DNA from: CBDAQD01 sp965275905
Lineage (GTDB): Bacteria > Pseudomonadota > Alphaproteobacteria > Rhizobiales > JAJFHC01
Reading direction: 5' to 3'
Assembly (NCBI GenBank): GCA_965275905.1
Contig: CBDHYJ010000081.1
Span: 1 to 64,000, forward strand
DNA: 64,000 nucleotides
The position numbers and the translations under genes were made by a program. Below the pieces are notes generated by a model that ran no database searches, had not been told where the DNA came from, and worked only from the letters and a program-made list of their open reading frames with translations. This document shows positions 51,034 to 60,049 of this stretch, in pieces. Position 1 is the first letter of the stretch, and every line of letters starts with the position of its first letter.

Positions 51034-52083
51034 GTGAGCGAAGACGTCATCATTCTTGACAATGTCTGGAAGATCTTTGGCGAACGCGCCAAGGAAGCCA
51101 TGGCGGCCGTAGAGTCCCGTGGTCTGACAAAACCCGAAGTTCTGGAAGAGTTCGGCTGTGTCGTGGGCATCGCCGAATGCTCATTCAAGGTCGAACGCGG
51201 CGAAATCTTTTGTGTCATGGGACTGTCCGGATCCGGCAAGTCAACCATGGTCCGCCATCTGAACCGTCTGATCGAGCCGACCGCCGGTTCGATTTCTGTG
51301 CTCGGCAAGGACATGATCGCGCTGGGTGGAGAAGAACTCCGCGAGATGCGCGCCATGCATATCGGCATGGTGTTTCAGCACATGGCGCTGCTGCCGCACC
51401 GAACAGTTCGGGACAATGTCGGTTTCCCGCTGCAGGTACGCGGCGAGCCGAAGTCGAAACGCTGGGAGGTCTCCCAGCGCTGTCTGAGCCTCGTCAATCT
51501 CGACGGTTACGAGGATCGCTTCCCCCGGGAGCTTTCCGGTGGCATGCAGCAGCGCGTCGGGCTCGCCCGCGCATTGGCTTCAGATCCGGAAGTGCTCCTC
51601 ATGGACGAGCCCTTCTCGGCACTCGACCCCCTGATCCGCAGACAGCTTCAGGACCAGTTCATGGGGCTGTCGGCCGAACTGAAGAAGACCACAGTCTTCA
51701 TCACTCACGACCTTGACGAAGCGATCCGCATAGGAAACCGGATTGCGATCATGAAGGACGGCCGCATCGTCCAGATCGGTACCCCGGAAGACATCGTGAC
51801 CAAGCCGGCCGACGACTACGTCAAGGACTTCGTCGAGGGTATTTCCAAGCTCAAGCTCGTGTTTGCCCATTCGATCATGGAGGACATCGCAAGCTACAAG
51901 CCGTCCGAAGGCGAGAATATGAACGACGCGCCACGCGTCCCGCACGACACGGATCTCGATCATCTGATCGACGTGGCAACGACAACGAACAATCCGATCG
52001 TCGTCCAGAGCGACAGCGGCGAGGATATCGGCGTCATCAACAAGTCCACACTGCTCAAGGGAATCCAGGGAGGCAAGGCATGA
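51034..52083 (+). CDS. proV: glycine betaine ABC transporter ATP-binding protein
   Basis: A 349-residue ATPase: Walker A GLSGSGKST, Q-loop FQHMALLPHRTV, signature RELSGGMQQRVGLARA, Walker B LLMDEPFSALDP and switch FITHDLDEAI. The N-terminal DNVWKIFGERAKEAMAAVES is typical of the ProV/OpuAA group. After about residue 270 a short tail (PIVVQSDSGEDIGVINKS) is only about half a CBS-like regulatory domain. It begins with GTG at 51034 after GGGGAGAGG. Its last bases overlap the permease start (ATGA). Confidence 0.93.
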   Translation: MSEDVIILDNVWKIFGERAKEAMAAVESRGLTKPEVLEEFGCVVGIAECSFKVERGEIFCVMGLSGSGKSTMVRHLNRLIEPTAGSISVLGKDMIALGGEELREMRAMHIGMVFQHMALLPHRTVRDNVGFPLQVRGEPKSKRWEVSQRCLSLVNLDGYEDRFPRELSGGMQQRVGLARALASDPEVLLMDEPFSALDPLIRRQLQDQFMGLSAELKKTTVFITHDLDEAIRIGNRIAIMKDGRIVQIGTPEDIVTKPADDYVKDFVEGISKLKLVFAHSIMEDIASYKPSEGENMNDAPRVPHDTDLDHLIDVATTTNNPIVVQSDSGEDIGVINKSTLLKGIQGGKA

Positions 52084-53651
52084 CGGACACAGGCCTGGAA
52101 CTGGGACCCAAGTCCCTCGGATCGTCGGTCGCGGAATTTGCCGGCGACAATGCGGACTATTATTCCGCAGAATTCGCCAAAATACAGGGAACGACGGGTT
52201 TTGCGTGGTCCTGGAACACCATGGCTGCGGTCTTCGGCCCGCTCTGGGGCGCAATCCGCGGCGCGTGGGGATTTTTCTGGACGTTCCTCGTACTCGAACT
52301 CTTTGCGTTTGTGCAACTGGGCAAGGGGTTATGGGGTGAGCTGGGCGCCGAACAACTGGCACGGTATGAAAAGCTGCTCGCCAACATCGCGAGACGCGAG
52401 CAACAGGCAGCGGATGCCGTTGCGGCCGGGAACCAGGAAGATGCGGATGCCGCGCTGAATATCGCCGAGAACCTCAAGAAGGTTGCTGCGACGGCGAAGG
52501 AACAGGCCGACGCCGCTGCCGGCGAGGCAACCACGTTCCTCTTGATCGGACTGGCTCTCCTGGTCGTCGTCAAGATCATCGAGGGCTTCTACGCCAACAT
52601 TGCGTATGAAAAGCAGTATCTGAAGTGGCGTGCCAACCCGAAGACCCAGTCGGGTCTGAACCGCACCAGCGCCTATTTCGGTGCATTCCTTCTGGTCGCG
52701 ATCTGGCCTCTGACCCTGTTCCGGTTCACGGTTGCGGCGCCCGACAAGAAGCTGGCCGAATTGACTGGCGGCTTCCTCGGAGGCGACTACCCCATTACGA
52801 ACTTTCCTGTGGCCAAGGAATACTTCGCGCCGATCGCGACATGGCTTGACGGCGGGTTCGACTGGCTCGCCCAGAATTTCGGCAATGTTTTCGATGGCAT
52901 TACCGCGGCGATCAAGGCGGTGCTGGACGGGCTCGAGGTTATGCTTATCCAGACACCATGGCCTGTGGTCATGATCGTGATCGTTGTCATGGCGCTCCGG
53001 CTTGCCGGCCCGCGCATCGCGATATTCACGGCTGCATCGCTGCTCTACCTGGCCTTCATGGGGCTTTGGGAAATCTCCATGATCACCGTTGCGCTTATCG
53101 GTGCGGGTGCGTTCCTGTGCGTACTCTTCGGCATTCCGCTCGGCATCTGGTTCGGCAAGAGCAAACGTGCCTATGCAATGGCGGAGCCGGTTCTCGATTT
53201 CATGCAGACGATGCCGGCCTTCGTGTACCTCATCCCGATCATCGCTTTCTTCGGCACGGGCAAACCGCCGGGCGTACTGGCGACCATCATCTTCGCCATG
53301 CCGCCTGTCATCCGCCTTACCGCTCTCGGCATGCGCGGAGTGCCCGAAGCCACCAAGGAGGCCGCCATCGCGTTCGGATGCTCGAAGTGGCAGCTACTGC
53401 GTAACGTGGAAATCCCGTTGGCTATGCCGTCGATCATGACGGGCATCAACCAGACCATCCTGATGAGCCTGTCGATGGTCGTTATCGCCTCGCTGATCGG
53501 TGCCGAGGGGCTTGGCGCCCTGATCCTCGAAGCGCTGCAATACGCGGCCAAGGGGCAAGGCCTGCTCGGCGGACTGGCGATCCTGTTCTGTGCCATGGTC
53601 ATCGACCGGATTGCGCAGGGCATGTACCGCAGGAAAGTGTCGGGCAACTGA
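52080..53651 (+). CDS. proW: glycine betaine ABC transporter permease with long N-terminal extension
   Basis: A 523-residue permease. The C-terminal ~250 residues are a standard ProW domain with the EAA loop GVPEATKEAAIAFGCSKWQL. The N-terminal ~230 residues are additional: a WSWNTMAAVFGPLWGAIRGA segment that resembles DUF2628-type membrane domains, an alanine- and charge-rich helical stretch at ~100-150 likely to be coiled-coil, another membrane helix (TTFLLIGLALLVVVKIIEGF) and YEKQYLKWRANPKTQSG. Ordinary ProW is ~350 residues and OpuAB ~280. The extension may sense osmotic or membrane state; that is a guess. Confidence 0.9.
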   Translation: MTDTGLELGPKSLGSSVAEFAGDNADYYSAEFAKIQGTTGFAWSWNTMAAVFGPLWGAIRGAWGFFWTFLVLELFAFVQLGKGLWGELGAEQLARYEKLLANIARREQQAADAVAAGNQEDADAALNIAENLKKVAATAKEQADAAAGEATTFLLIGLALLVVVKIIEGFYANIAYEKQYLKWRANPKTQSGLNRTSAYFGAFLLVAIWPLTLFRFTVAAPDKKLAELTGGFLGGDYPITNFPVAKEYFAPIATWLDGGFDWLAQNFGNVFDGITAAIKAVLDGLEVMLIQTPWPVVMIVIVVMALRLAGPRIAIFTAASLLYLAFMGLWEISMITVALIGAGAFLCVLFGIPLGIWFGKSKRAYAMAEPVLDFMQTMPAFVYLIPIIAFFGTGKPPGVLATIIFAMPPVIRLTALGMRGVPEATKEAAIAFGCSKWQLLRNVEIPLAMPSIMTGINQTILMSLSMVVIASLIGAEGLGALILEALQYAAKGQGLLGGLAILFCAMVIDRIAQGMYRRKVSGN

Positions 53652-53657
53652 CAACAC

Positions 53658-53677
53658 CCGCGGCGATGGCCGCGGGG
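53658..53677 (+). terminator. GC-rich hairpin after the betaine transporter operon
   Basis: CCCGCGGC (53658-53665) pairs perfectly with GCCGCGGG (53670-53677) around GATG, six bases after the permease stop. There is no clear T run, so it may be a Rho-independent-like stop or an RNA-end stabiliser. The rest of the gap to 53947 shows no gene. Confidence 0.55.
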
Positions 53678-53947
53678 ACACGGGTATCTCCCGGACCGGT
53701 CTCAGCAGCGTGGCGACCCAGGGTCACTGCGCCGCTGGGACCGGGACTCATCTGAAAGAGCGGAAATCCGCGGCCGGACGCCCTTCCCGCCGTTGTCGAC
53801 CCACCGCTGCGCAATTCAGAGAATCTTAAGGCCGATCTCCTACACTCCTGCATAGTGAGTGGCGTACTTGACGGCTGAGCAGCGGGATATCGGCCGCATT
53901 TGGAGTACGCGCGCCGGGCACGGCCCGGCGCGCGATCAACAGGGACA

Positions 53948-54571
53948 ATGGCCAAAATCGACTTTGAGCGATTGAGTTTCGCCGTGGTGGACGACAACGT
54001 TCACATGCGCCGGTTGGTCCGCACCCTGCTCTACTCCTTCGGGTCACGCGAGATCTACGAAGCCGAGGACGGCGCATCGGGGCTCGAAGTGGTCGAGATG
54101 TACTCTCCGGACATTCTGATCACGGACTGGGCCATGCCCATATTCGACGGTCTGGAATTCATTCAGCTCATACGCAATCCCGACGCCTGCAAGAACGCGT
54201 ACATTCCGATCATCATGCTGACCGGCCATGCCGACCGGCGGCGCGTACTCCAGGCCCGCGACAGCGGCGTGACGGAGTTTCTGTGCAAGCCCGTCTCGGC
54301 CACAGCGCTCCTGCAGCGTATTCAGAGCATCGTCCTCAATCCGCGACCGTTTGTGCGCAACGGAAGTTATTTCGGCCCCGAGGTTCGCCAGCCGCTGGCG
54401 GCCGGGACCAAGTCGAAAATGCAACTGGCCCGAGGCGACGCAGAAGAAGGCGGCGCAAAGGCGGCAAAGGCGCAGACGGCCGCCCCGGCTGAAACGGCAT
54501 CTGTCTCGAAGGAGGCCGCTGCCACGGCCGGCGAAGAGGTCGATGACCAGAGTGCTGTTTTCGAGGTTTGA
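53948..54571 (+). CDS. single-domain response regulator with alanine-rich tail
   Basis: A 207-residue protein: CheY-like receiver at 1-130 with acidic pair Asp15-Asp16, phosphoacceptor Asp60 (ILITDWAMPIFDG), MLTGHAD and Lys in EFLCKPVSA. After it comes NPRPFVRNGSYFGPEVRQ, a segment seen after receivers in several alphaproteobacteria, and a low-complexity Ala/Glu/Lys tail. No DNA-binding domain. It is followed 18 bases later by an Hpt gene, so it probably receives phosphate from a histidine kinase through that Hpt protein. Confidence 0.88.
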   Translation: MAKIDFERLSFAVVDDNVHMRRLVRTLLYSFGSREIYEAEDGASGLEVVEMYSPDILITDWAMPIFDGLEFIQLIRNPDACKNAYIPIIMLTGHADRRRVLQARDSGVTEFLCKPVSATALLQRIQSIVLNPRPFVRNGSYFGPEVRQPLAAGTKSKMQLARGDAEEGGAKAAKAQTAAPAETASVSKEAAATAGEEVDDQSAVFEV

Positions 54572-54589
54572 CCAAACCACGAGTAAGAG

Positions 54590-55087
54590 ATGAAAACCGG
54601 AAACCAGAAAGTGCAGAGTTTGAAGGACAAGGTTGCCGTCAGCGGTTCGGGACGGGGCATCGACATGGACGCTGTCGCCCGCGCCGAAAAAGCGCTCGAG
54701 GAACTTTCTGTCGAGTTCGACGACTGGCTTCAGGAAGAGGTGAGCCGGCTTCTCTCGGCCCGCGATCAGGCCAGGCGCGACGGTCTGAACGAAGAGAATT
54801 TCGATGAGTTGTTCCGGGCCTCACACGACCTGCGCGGCGAAGGCGACACCTTCGGCTATCCGCTGATCACCGAGATCTGCGACCTGCTTTGCAAACTCCT
54901 TGAATCAACCGACGACAAGTCGAAGATCCCGACCACGCTGATCGACAATCACGTCGATGCCATTCAGATCATACTGCGCGACGAGATCAAGGATCCGGCG
55001 CATCAGACGACCCGGGCCGTTATTGAGCGGCTTGGCGAAGTTGTCGCAGACCTTACCGAGCATTTCGCCCGCACCGACGCAGCCTGA
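54590..55087 (+). CDS. Hpt domain phosphotransfer protein
   Basis: A 165-residue helical protein. The core FRASHDLRGEGDTFGYPLI holds the phosphorylatable His79 in the usual Hpt context (H-D-L-R/K-G). Flanking helices (RAEKALEELSVEFDDWLQEE; TRAVIERLGEVVADLTEHF) complete a four-helix bundle. It should shuttle phosphate between an unlinked histidine kinase and the receiver encoded just upstream. The first ~25 residues look disordered. Confidence 0.85.
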   Translation: MKTGNQKVQSLKDKVAVSGSGRGIDMDAVARAEKALEELSVEFDDWLQEEVSRLLSARDQARRDGLNEENFDELFRASHDLRGEGDTFGYPLITEICDLLCKLLESTDDKSKIPTTLIDNHVDAIQIILRDEIKDPAHQTTRAVIERLGEVVADLTEHFARTDAA

Positions 55088-55095
55088 CGATCAGA

Positions 55096-56268
55096 TCAGG
55101 CCGCCTCTGCCAGCCTGTTGACCAGCTGGGCAGCAAGGTCGCGTGCGCCATCCGGACCGAGACGGGCCATCATATCGAGCAGATAACGACGCTCTTCCGG
55201 CGCGATGTTCACATGGTCGGTGGCGACGCGTTCGATGAGCCGGCGGCCAAACCGCACTTCGCCGGACACAGCGCTCCTCGGCTCGAACTCGCCATAGACA
55301 TCAAGCGCTACCCTGAGCGCAAGAAACGCCTCGGCGGGTAGCCCTGCCCGCAGGTAAATGGCCCGCGCGCCCAATCTGGCCCTGCCGAGCAGCAGTGAGC
55401 GGACGCGCCTGGCCGGAACGCCCGAAAGCACGGACAATGCCTCGATGACGAATCCCATATGGCCGATGAACGAAGCCCTGAGGATCAGCGAAGCGGTCAG
55501 GACCTCGCTGTCATAGAACTGCATGACCAGATCCCGGAGATCATGTTCATTCGCCGCGCGAATGAGTTTCAGGATCGTTTCGTTGCGATCTTCGGTGATC
55601 GCGGTACCGTCCGGAGCCGCCGTCGGCATCGCCGTGTCCTGCAGTGCGGCAACGCCATTGGGCATCCTTGCCACCATCATTGCCGTGATATGGACGGGCA
55701 GCGTCCCGCGTTGGGCAATACCCTGGCGGATTTTATCGTGTTCCCCATGACGCTCGACGAGCCGTTCGTAACCGGCCTTGTCAATCTGCGCGCCGGAATT
55801 GCCCAGCAGCGCCGCACAGACGTCTTCACAGCAGATGTTGATGATGATACGCGCGAGGCGGCTGCTGATTGTCTTGCGGCGGACCACCGCCATCTGCCTG
55901 GACAGCGGCCCGGCCTTTATCACCGAGGCAAGGTCGGCCTCAGGCATGGCCGGAGTGTTTTCGAGTATCGGCAGGCTGATCTCGTCGATGTCGCAAACCA
56001 GGATGCGCAAGACCTCTCTTGGCGCATTGGCACTGGTCGCAACAATCCCGGTCAGTGTCTGACGCACGGACAATACCGGGTCATTCGCAAGCACGATCAA
56101 CGCCGGCTCGACCGCCTTGCGGTCAGCCTTCGTCACGTCGTCGCCTTCAAGAAACTGTGCAAGCTGAGCTGCAAGATCCTCACGGACGGAGGCGCGCTCA
56201 TCGTGTGCTATTTCCTGCAGATACGCTGCATCTATCCTGCTGGCCGTCGCCATATCCAGGAACTCCAT
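55096..56268 (-). CDS. DUF2336 domain-containing protein
   Basis: A 390-residue, all-helical protein of the DUF2336 family (HEAT-like repeats; e.g. LAQFLEGDDVTKADRKAVEP, LIVLANDPVLSVRQTLTGIV, ISSRLARIIINICCEDVCAA, RYLLDMMARLGPDGARDLA). Function is unknown; it is largely alphaproteobacterial and often beside two-component genes, as here: it converges on the Hpt gene with eight bases between. No membrane or enzyme motif. Confidence 0.85.
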   Translation of the reverse strand: MEFLDMATASRIDAAYLQEIAHDERASVREDLAAQLAQFLEGDDVTKADRKAVEPALIVLANDPVLSVRQTLTGIVATSANAPREVLRILVCDIDEISLPILENTPAMPEADLASVIKAGPLSRQMAVVRRKTISSRLARIIINICCEDVCAALLGNSGAQIDKAGYERLVERHGEHDKIRQGIAQRGTLPVHITAMMVARMPNGVAALQDTAMPTAAPDGTAITEDRNETILKLIRAANEHDLRDLVMQFYDSEVLTASLILRASFIGHMGFVIEALSVLSGVPARRVRSLLLGRARLGARAIYLRAGLPAEAFLALRVALDVYGEFEPRSAVSGEVRFGRRLIERVATDHVNIAPEERRYLLDMMARLGPDGARDLAAQLVNRLAEAA

Positions 56269-56362
56269 TACTCACTGTCTACAACTGGCTTGCCGCCGCA
56301 AGCCGCCCCACTTGCTCAGGCAGTCTGAGGGATAAGCCTTAAGGAATGGTTCACCATACCGC

Positions 56363-57625
56363 TCAGCGTTCGGACGAACGCTCGTCTTCCGCCTGTTCTT
56401 CCCATTCCTCCACGATCGCGGCGGCGGCGATGGGCGTGGCTCGGGGCGCCACGAGCATGAAATCGCCCTGCTCTTCTGCAGGCACTGGCGGACGCTGGGT
56501 CATGCGGTAAAGGGCGAAACATCCCAGAACCGCATAGGTCGTAGCCATGAATATGAAGTAGCCGTCGGGGCCGACCTGGCGCATCACTGCGCCCACGACA
56601 ACCGGTCCAAGGCTCGAGCCGATGCCGAAAAGCAGAACCAGCTTCGCGCTCGCGCCGAGCATCTGGTCGTGACTGAGATGATCGTTGGCATGCGCAATCG
56701 CAAGTGAGTAGAGCGGCAGCGAGAGAGCGCCGAAGACCGTAAAGGCGGTCGCCAGCGCCGGAAAGGACATCCCGGAGGCGAACAGGCAGACGACCGCCGA
56801 AACAGAGGTCACGAATGCCAGCGCCATGAGCACTTTTCGCCGGTCGAAGATGTCGGACAATTGTCCCACCGGATACTGCGCGAACACCACGCCGATAAAC
56901 GGCAGGCTCAGGAGAATGGAGACTTTCGTGAGAGACAGATCGAGAAGGTCGGCATAGACGGCACCCATTCCGAAAAAGGCGCCCTGCCCGACCCCGTTGA
57001 TAAAGCAGGCGACGACCGCAAGCGGGGAAAATTTGTAGATCTCGGAAATGCCGACACTGCGCGGAGTCACGATTTCGGGTGCCTTCGTGTCCGCGAGCGA
57101 AATTGGCACAAGCGCGATGGACACCAGGGCTGAAACCACGATGAACAGGATGAATTCCTGCGGATCGGCGATATTGAGCAACAGTTGCCCCAGACCGATA
57201 AAGGCAAAATTGATGATCATGTAGACCGACAGGATCTTGCCGCGGGTCTCATTTGTCGCCGCGTCATTCAGCCAGCTCTCGGAGACGACATAAAGCCCTG
57301 CGAAGCAGGTTCCGGTGAGCAGCCGAAGGACGAACCATGTATAGGGATCAACGAACACCGCAAACAGGAGAATCGCCGTTGAGGTGATGGAGGCGAATGC
57401 GGCGAAAACACGGATGTGGCCGACCCGCGAAATGAGATGCGGCGTGATCAGAGACCCCACAAGCAGGCCAACGAAATAGGCTGACATCACGATACCGGTA
57501 ATCGCCGTACCGAAGCCCTCCTGGCCGGCCCGAATGCCGAGCAGAGTGCCCTGAAGCCCGTTGCCCAGCATCAGGAGTGCAATGCCGATAAAAAGGGCCC
57601 ACACGTTGAGTATTGCCTGGAACAT
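56363..57625 (-). CDS. MFS transporter
   Basis: A 420-residue, twelve-helix major facilitator protein (ALFIGIALLMLGNGLQGTLL, GIVMSAYFVGLLVGSLITPH, SINLY-free cytoplasmic loop with YPVGQLSDIFDRRKVL, the MFS motif between helices 6-8/2-3). The pattern matches the YcaD-like/DUF-type subfamily of uncharacterised permeases. A hydrophilic C-terminal tail of ~40 residues (VEEWEEQAEDERSSER) is acidic. Substrate unknown. Single gene. Confidence 0.87.
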   Translation of the reverse strand: MFQAILNVWALFIGIALLMLGNGLQGTLLGIRAGQEGFGTAITGIVMSAYFVGLLVGSLITPHLISRVGHIRVFAAFASITSTAILLFAVFVDPYTWFVLRLLTGTCFAGLYVVSESWLNDAATNETRGKILSVYMIINFAFIGLGQLLLNIADPQEFILFIVVSALVSIALVPISLADTKAPEIVTPRSVGISEIYKFSPLAVVACFINGVGQGAFFGMGAVYADLLDLSLTKVSILLSLPFIGVVFAQYPVGQLSDIFDRRKVLMALAFVTSVSAVVCLFASGMSFPALATAFTVFGALSLPLYSLAIAHANDHLSHDQMLGASAKLVLLFGIGSSLGPVVVGAVMRQVGPDGYFIFMATTYAVLGCFALYRMTQRPPVPAEEQGDFMLVAPRATPIAAAAIVEEWEEQAEDERSSER

Positions 57626-57817
57626 TGGACGGAGCCTTCAGGAACGGCTTGCGGCGGGTCGTAGCCGGGGACAGTTGTGGGGGCATCAATGAGATGCCTT
57701 TCGTTGAGAATCCCCTTTACTGCCTAATGCCCATGAAAGGCGAGTCTATTCGCGACCTGGCAGAAAGATTTTTCGGCATCGCAATGCGCGGCGCGACGAT
57801 CCGGACCAGTGGCCAGT

Positions 57818-58162
57818 TCAGCCTGCATGGTCGACCGTTGTGGCGACCGAAGGATCGAGTTCAAGCCGGGCACGCGGAATTGGCTCGCCTGAAACGATGC
57901 AGTATCCGTATTCGCCCTCTTCCACCCGATCGAGAGCGGCATCGATTCGCCGGATTTCTGCCAGTCTGCGCCGTTCTGTTTCCTGGGCCATCGCCTGTCC
58001 CTGCATCGCATCCATCCGCGACAACCGGCCGACAGACGTCTGATCCAGCGTCACCGGATCACTGGACTCCGCCGAAATCTCCATAAGCGCTTCCAGTTCC
58101 ATTTTGCGCTCAAGAAGTCGCCGCTTGAAGTAGGCAATGTCCTTTTCAGAAAGCGTTTCCAT
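57818..58162 (-). CDS. TraR/DksA-family protein with degenerate zinc finger
   Basis: A 114-residue coiled-coil protein. Helices with DQTSVGRLSRMDAMQGQAMAQ at the tip region match DksA-like proteins that reach into the RNA-polymerase secondary channel. Of the four zinc cysteines only Cys88 remains (YGYCIVSGEPI); the others are Ser91, Thr109 and His112, so a normal zinc site cannot form. Fold assignment is good; whether it still binds RNA polymerase is open. A single gene between the MFS and transglycosylase genes. Confidence 0.85.
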   Translation of the reverse strand: METLSEKDIAYFKRRLLERKMELEALMEISAESSDPVTLDQTSVGRLSRMDAMQGQAMAQETERRRLAEIRRIDAALDRVEEGEYGYCIVSGEPIPRARLELDPSVATTVDHAG

Positions 58163-58234
58163 GAGGCGAGTTTATCATCAACCAGGCTGGCGCCGAAGCG
58201 GTGCCTGACATGCGCCATCACTTCGGGATCGCAA

Positions 58235-59203
58235 TCATTTCACCGAAAACAGCGTGTGGAACGAAATGCGTTTCTGCAACAGGCCGTTGGGACCCCTTCG
58301 GGCAGGCGGCTGTTCCGGACGGACTTCGGCCGGCGACGCCCCTTCAACTGCCCCTGAGTCCGAATTCCCCAACTGCGCGACAATAGCTGAAGGCAGCACA
58401 ACCGGTCCGGCTCCTTTCGGCCGGATGTCGGTCGGTCCTTTCTGCGCGAACAGACCATGCCCCCAGGTCGTCGCGGGGGATGCGTTATTCGCGGCATAGT
58501 TCACCGGCGCAAAATATTGCGCAGCCACGGGCGAAATAACGGGTCCCGGCGTCCGTGACGGCCTCAGGGCCGTGTCCCTCGCCGCAACCGCATTGTCGTG
58601 ACGGGCGACCAGCTTGCCATAGACCGCCGCCACGCTGAGAGCCTCGCCCGACTTGTCGTAGAAAATCGATTTGTTCGCCGCAGCCGCCTTGGGAAACATG
58701 ACAGCTGCCGGCCGTTTCGGCTTGTTGCCGGCGGCCTCGATCAGGTCCCCGGCGCCTCCGGCACCCAGAAAGTGCGCGATGTAGAGTTCCCCATTCGTAA
58801 CGCCTCGCCCAAGCCGGCTTTCCAGGTTGCGTGCGGCATCCTGGGAATAAACACCTGCCATCACAGCCGAGGCTTGCGGATCCTTCCGCAAGGCAAGAAT
58901 TTCCGCCTTCGCCTTCGGGTCGGTCACTTTGTGCCGACCGTCCGGAGTCCTCTCGATCTTGCTCGCCAGATGGCCCATTCCCGCCCGCGCTCCGGAGGAC
59001 TTGACCATGCCCAGCCACGTTTGCTCGATGAACTGGAACAGCCCCGTTGCACTCGATGTCTTTGATTTAGCGTCACTTTTCAACGCGCTTTCGCGGATGG
59101 CCGTATTTAACAGGTAGTCGAAATCCGCACCCGTCGTCCTACTCGCGTGCTGCAACGCCTGTTCGACTTGCGGCGGCACCGTGATCGCTGAAATGCTGCT
59201 CAT
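58235..59203 (-). CDS. lytic transglycosylase (SLT domain) protein
   Basis: A 322-residue protein: FDYLLNTAIRESALKSDAKS then SSATGLFQFIEQTWLGMVKS carry the SLT catalytic Glu (AIRES) and the GLFQF motif; NLESRLGRGVTNGELYIAHF, LGAGGAGDLI follow. It cuts peptidoglycan to 1,6-anhydro-muropeptides. No clear signal peptide from either possible start (59203 or 59248), so export may use another route or the enzyme may be flagellar/phage-like. The C-terminal third is Pro/Ala-rich and not recognisable. Confidence 0.83.
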   Translation of the reverse strand: MSSISAITVPPQVEQALQHASRTTGADFDYLLNTAIRESALKSDAKSKTSSATGLFQFIEQTWLGMVKSSGARAGMGHLASKIERTPDGRHKVTDPKAKAEILALRKDPQASAVMAGVYSQDAARNLESRLGRGVTNGELYIAHFLGAGGAGDLIEAAGNKPKRPAAVMFPKAAAANKSIFYDKSGEALSVAAVYGKLVARHDNAVAARDTALRPSRTPGPVISPVAAQYFAPVNYAANNASPATTWGHGLFAQKGPTDIRPKGAGPVVLPSAIVAQLGNSDSGAVEGASPAEVRPEQPPARRGPNGLLQKRISFHTLFSVK

Positions 59204-59265
59204 TGCGGCAAATTCCCTATCTTGCAGGGAAACAGCAGCAAGGCTCATGCCAACCGGACCGCCCC

Positions 59266-59643
59266 CTAGCGGCGTTCAAGGATTCCGGACTGATAGAGTT
59301 TGAACTCAAGCAGGTCCGCATCGAAGGGTTTCATGAGGCATTCGGTTGCGCCCTCCCAGAGTGCTGCGCCGATCTTCGCTGCATCTCTTTCGCGGGAGCA
59401 GTAAATGACAACCGGTTTCTTTCCTGTCTTCGACTTGTCGAGCTTTTTGACAAAATCGAGGGCGTATCCGCTGACATTCGCGGAGTCATCGACCAGGATG
59501 ACGTCCGGCATGCGTTTCCGGCACATTGACAGTGCTTCCTCGCCATCTTCGGCAGCTTCCACAGAGAAGTCGTGCCCCCTCAGATAACGGTAAGCGGTGT
59601 TTCGGGTAGAATCGCCTTTGTCCACAATCAGGCAGGTTTTCAT
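59266..59643 (-). CDS. CheY-like single-domain response regulator (atypical acid pair)
   Basis: A 125-residue receiver. Phosphoacceptor Asp52 in VILVDDSANVSG and Lys in CLMKPFDADLLE are present, but the N-terminal acidic pair is Asp8-Lys9 (CLIVDKGDSTRN), one acid short, so Mg2+ binding may be weak. No output domain. ATG 59641-59643 begins the standard first strand; the frame upstream is noise. It lies 62 bases from the transglycosylase gene start, same strand. Confidence 0.85.
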   Translation of the reverse strand: MKTCLIVDKGDSTRNTAYRYLRGHDFSVEAAEDGEEALSMCRKRMPDVILVDDSANVSGYALDFVKKLDKSKTGKKPVVIYCSRERDAAKIGAALWEGATECLMKPFDADLLEFKLYQSGILERR

Positions 59644-60049
59644 CGCTTCGAACCTCTCAAGGCAACTAAATCGCTCACGCCCCACATCACCCTCATAACG
59701 AGTCCTATGAACCGGTGGTAAACGAAAGGTTAACGGCATATCCACATCACGCTGTAGATAAAAAATCAAACAAAATCAGATACTTATAAGACTTATCCGA
59801 ATCAATCTCTGAGTCGCTTGTGGATACGCGCGGAAAGAATCGGGACTCGCATCGCGACTCACCCTCGAGAATCATCAACCATGACGTGCAATCCAAAAGG
59901 CATGCCGCCGGATTCGTGCACCATGGAAACCATTGGCCCTCATGGGTCGTGGCTATATAACGACGGCAAGGATTTCATAGCCTTCACGAACGATCGCCAG
60001 AACGGCGCTGAGATGCCGTTCGACCGACAAACAGGACAAGAAAAGAGCC
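59644..60049. other. 406-base intergenic region, no confident gene
   Basis: It holds the promoter region of the minus-strand receiver and of the plus-strand MaoC gene. 59755-59800 is sharply AT-rich. A frame beginning at ATG 59881 could encode 62 residues (MTCNPKGMPPDSCTMETIGP at the start), but it overlaps the MaoC start by 20 bases and has no recognisable feature, so I do not call it. Confidence 0.4.

Noticed and set aside
59738..59828. Two DnaA-box-like sequences (TATCCACA and TGTGGATA).
   Set aside because: Each deviates from TTATCCACA, only two are present, and no dnaA, parAB or AT-rich unwinding array is nearby, so an origin is not supported.
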